NCBI GenBank assembly: GCA_023130215.1
Contig: JAGMAN010000037.1
Coordinates: forward strand, 1 to 13,534
Source of the DNA: a bacterium
GTDB lineage: Bacteria > NPL-UPA2 > JAGMAN01
Length of the DNA stretch: 13,534 nt
Reading direction: 5' to 3'
Numbering within the stretch: position 1 is the stretch's first letter; the number at the start of each line of letters is the position of its first letter. This document shows positions 11,953 to 13,534 of the stretch, in pieces. The position numbers were made by a program, and so were the translations under genes. The notes below the pieces were generated by a model. The model saw only the letters and a program-made list of their open reading frames with translations, had not been told where the DNA came from and made no database searches.

Positions 11953-13534
11953 ATGGATAAGATAAGGGTTCATCAGTTAGCCAAAAAACTTGATGTCTCC
12001 AGCCGTGAGCTGGTAGAGGAGTTAGAGGGGTTAGGGGTTAAGGGAAAGAAGCCTCTCAGTGTTCTGGAGGAGACAGAGGCTGAACTTGTTTCCGAATCTT
12101 TAGCTGAGAAGAAAGCTAAGGAAGAGAGAGAAAGACCATTTCTTATTGTAGAGGAATCAATTACCGTGGGTGGCTTAGCCGTGAAACTGGCTGTGAAGTC
12201 CAATATCCTCATTAAAAAATTAATGCAAATGGGTATATTTGCCTCTATCAATCAGAGATTAGACAAAGAAGTTATTGGCAAGATAGTTGATGAGCATGGT
12301 TATCAGGCTAAGATTCTTCCGGAGGTAGAGGCGGCCCTGGCCAGCGAGGATGTGGAGGATGAGCCTTCCCAGCTTCTTCCTCGCCCGCCGGTAATCACCG
12401 TGATGGGACATGTCGACCATGGCAAGACTACTCTTCTTGATGTAATCAGGGAGACCGATGTGGTCCGTTCGGAATCAGGGGGAATCACCCAGCATATCGG
12501 AGCTTATGAGGTAGAGTTACCCAAGGGCAAGGTGGTCTTCTTAGACACTCCCGGGCATGAAGCCTTCACTGCTATGCGGGCTCGTGGAGCTCAGGTTACC
12601 GATTCAGTCGTTCTGGTGATAGCCGCCGATGATGGAATTATGCCACAGACGGTAGAGGCTATTGACCATGCCAAAGCGGCCGGGGTCCCCATCGTGGTAG
12701 CCATTAGCAAAATAGACAAACCAAATGCCAACCCCATGAGGATAAAGCGTCAATTAATTGAACATGGTCTAACGCCGGAGGAGTTGGGTGGGAAGACCAT
12801 CTGTGCTGAGATATCAGCTACTGAGAAGCGAGGGTTGGAGCATTTGCTGGAGATGCTTATCTTAGAGGCGGAGATGCTGGAACTGCAAGCCAATCCCAAT
12901 CGGCCGGCTAAAGGAACGGTCATTGAAGCCAGACTGGATAAGGGAAGAGGTCCGGTAGCCACTATTTTGGTGGAGAAGGGAACCTTGAGGGTAGGAGACT
13001 ATTTCGTCTGCGGTCTTTTCGGAGGAAGGGTGAGAGCTCTTATCAACAATAAGGGGCAGAATGTAAAGGAAGCTACCCCCTCTATTCCAGTTGAGGTGTT
13101 AGGTTTCAGCGGAGTTCCCCTGGCAGGTGAGCTCTTTCAGGCAGTGCGCGATGAGAGGAAAGTTAAAGAAATAAGTTCCAAGCGTCAGCTCCTGGAGAAG
13201 GAAAAGGAATTGGGAGAGACAAGGCATCTCACCCTCAGTGACCTCTATGCTGAGATCCAGGAAGGCAAGCTAAAAGAGCTACCCATCATCATCAAAGGCG
13301 ATGTCCAGGGTTCAGTGGAGGCTTTATCGGATTCACTGAGGCAGTTAAGTAGCGACCAGGTAAAGATGAAGGTTATCCATGCCGCGGTGGGAGCGGTGAA
13401 TGAATCCGATGTCATGCTGGCATCTGCTTCCAATGCTATCGTCATTGGATTCCACGTCCGGGCAGAGCCGGCTGTAGCCGAGTTAGCCGAGAAAGAGAAA
13501 GTGGATGTTCACTTTTATGATATCATTTATGAAG
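11953..13534 (+). CDS. infB: translation initiation factor IF-2 (3' end outside window)
   Basis: 527 codons are visible from ATG 11953, open to the window edge. Two IF2_N-type modules (1-50: [20 protein letters not shown]; 63-118: [19 protein letters not shown]) are joined by a short charged linker, so the long variable N-terminal region of many IF-2 proteins is absent. The GTPase domain has G1 GHVDHGKT (152-159), G2 [11 protein letters not shown]3 DTPGHE, G4 SKID (252-255) and G5 ISAT. The G4 Asn of NKxD is Ser here (AGC), an oddity. Domain II ([20 protein letters not shown]) and the start of domain III ([15 protein letters not shown]) follow. It carries initiator tRNA to the 30S subunit and promotes subunit joining. 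It directly follows nusA, the usual order. Confidence 0.96.
   Translation, partial: MDKIRVHQLAKKLDVSSRELVEELEGLGVKGKKPLSVLEETEAELVSESLAEKKAKEERERPFLIVEESITVGGLAVKLAVKSNILIKKLMQMGIFASINQRLDKEVIGKIVDEHGYQAKILPEVEAALASEDVEDEPSQLLPRPPVITVMGHVDHGKTTLLDVIRETDVVRSESGGITQHIGAYEVELPKGKVVFLDTPGHEAFTAMRARGAQVTDSVVLVIAADDGIMPQTVEAIDHAKAAGVPIVVAISKIDKPNANPMRIKRQLIEHGLTPEELGGKTICAEISATEKRGLEHLLEMLILEAEMLELQANPNRPAKGTVIEARLDKGRGPVATILVEKGTLRVGDYFVCGLFGGRVRALINNKGQNVKEATPSIPVEVLGFSGVPLAGELFQAVRDERKVKEISSKRQLLEKEKELGETRHLTLSDLYAEIQEGKLKELPIIIKGDVQGSVEALSDSLRQLSSDQVKMKVIHAAVGAVNESDVMLASASNAIVIGFHVRAEPAVAELAEKEKVDVHFYDIIYE

Noticed and set aside
1-13534. tRNA or rRNA genes, insertion sequences, attachment sites
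   Set aside because: I saw no cloverleaf with a GTTCRANNC T-loop, no rRNA core sequence, no transposase or integrase gene, and no flanking direct repeats of a mobile element.

Overview
The window looks like a chromosomal segment of an uncultured, moderate-GC bacterium with an outer membrane. The evidence is an ExbB/ExbD/TonB-type gene set, a nusA-infB translation operon, Shine-Dalgarno sites close to AGGAGG and sigma70-type promoters. I cannot place the phylum from sequence alone. Calls rest on reading motifs and gene order; no database search was run.

Region 1 (1-4314, minus strand) is an accessory, defence-like operon read right to left. It starts with a PHP phosphoesterase fused to an SMC/ABC-type ATPase (TrlF-like). 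Next come a small gene whose reading frame looks broken, an endonuclease/exonuclease/phosphatase (EEP) family enzyme, and a gene cut by the window edge. That last gene joins an archaeal-adenylate-kinase-like P-loop domain to a nucleoside 2-deoxyribosyltransferase-like domain. Two predicted metal phosphoesterases plus a predicted nucleotide-acting enzyme, with tight spacing, suggest one system acting on nucleic acids or nucleotides; this is inference. Its promoter lies at 4464-4492. An intrinsic-terminator-like hairpin sits between promoter and start codon, and a second diverged copy of the same leader lies upstream.

Region 2 (4315-5001) is intergenic: the duplicated leader/attenuator, the promoter of the next gene, and a 15-codon upstream ORF.

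Region 3 (5002-7280, plus strand) holds a secreted single-HKD phospholipase D-family nuclease with a C-terminal Ada-like cysteine module, a BioD-like/DRTGG protein, and a minimal O6-alkylguanine-DNA alkyltransferase.

Region 4 (7263-9342, minus strand) is a three-gene energy-transduction operon: exbB/tolQ, a GYF-like/exbD fusion, and a TonB-like protein. The genes are linked by 4-base overlaps.

Region 5 (9343-9626) is a compact divergent promoter region. Two near-consensus promoters face away from each other and flank three perfect 13-bp tandem repeats. The right-hand leader carries several inverted repeats.

Region 6 (9627-13534, plus strand) is a LacD-type class I aldolase, then nusA, then infB, which runs off the window. 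The aldolase occupies the place where rimP commonly sits, so a carbohydrate-type enzyme and core transcription/translation factors appear to share the promoter at 9453-9481.
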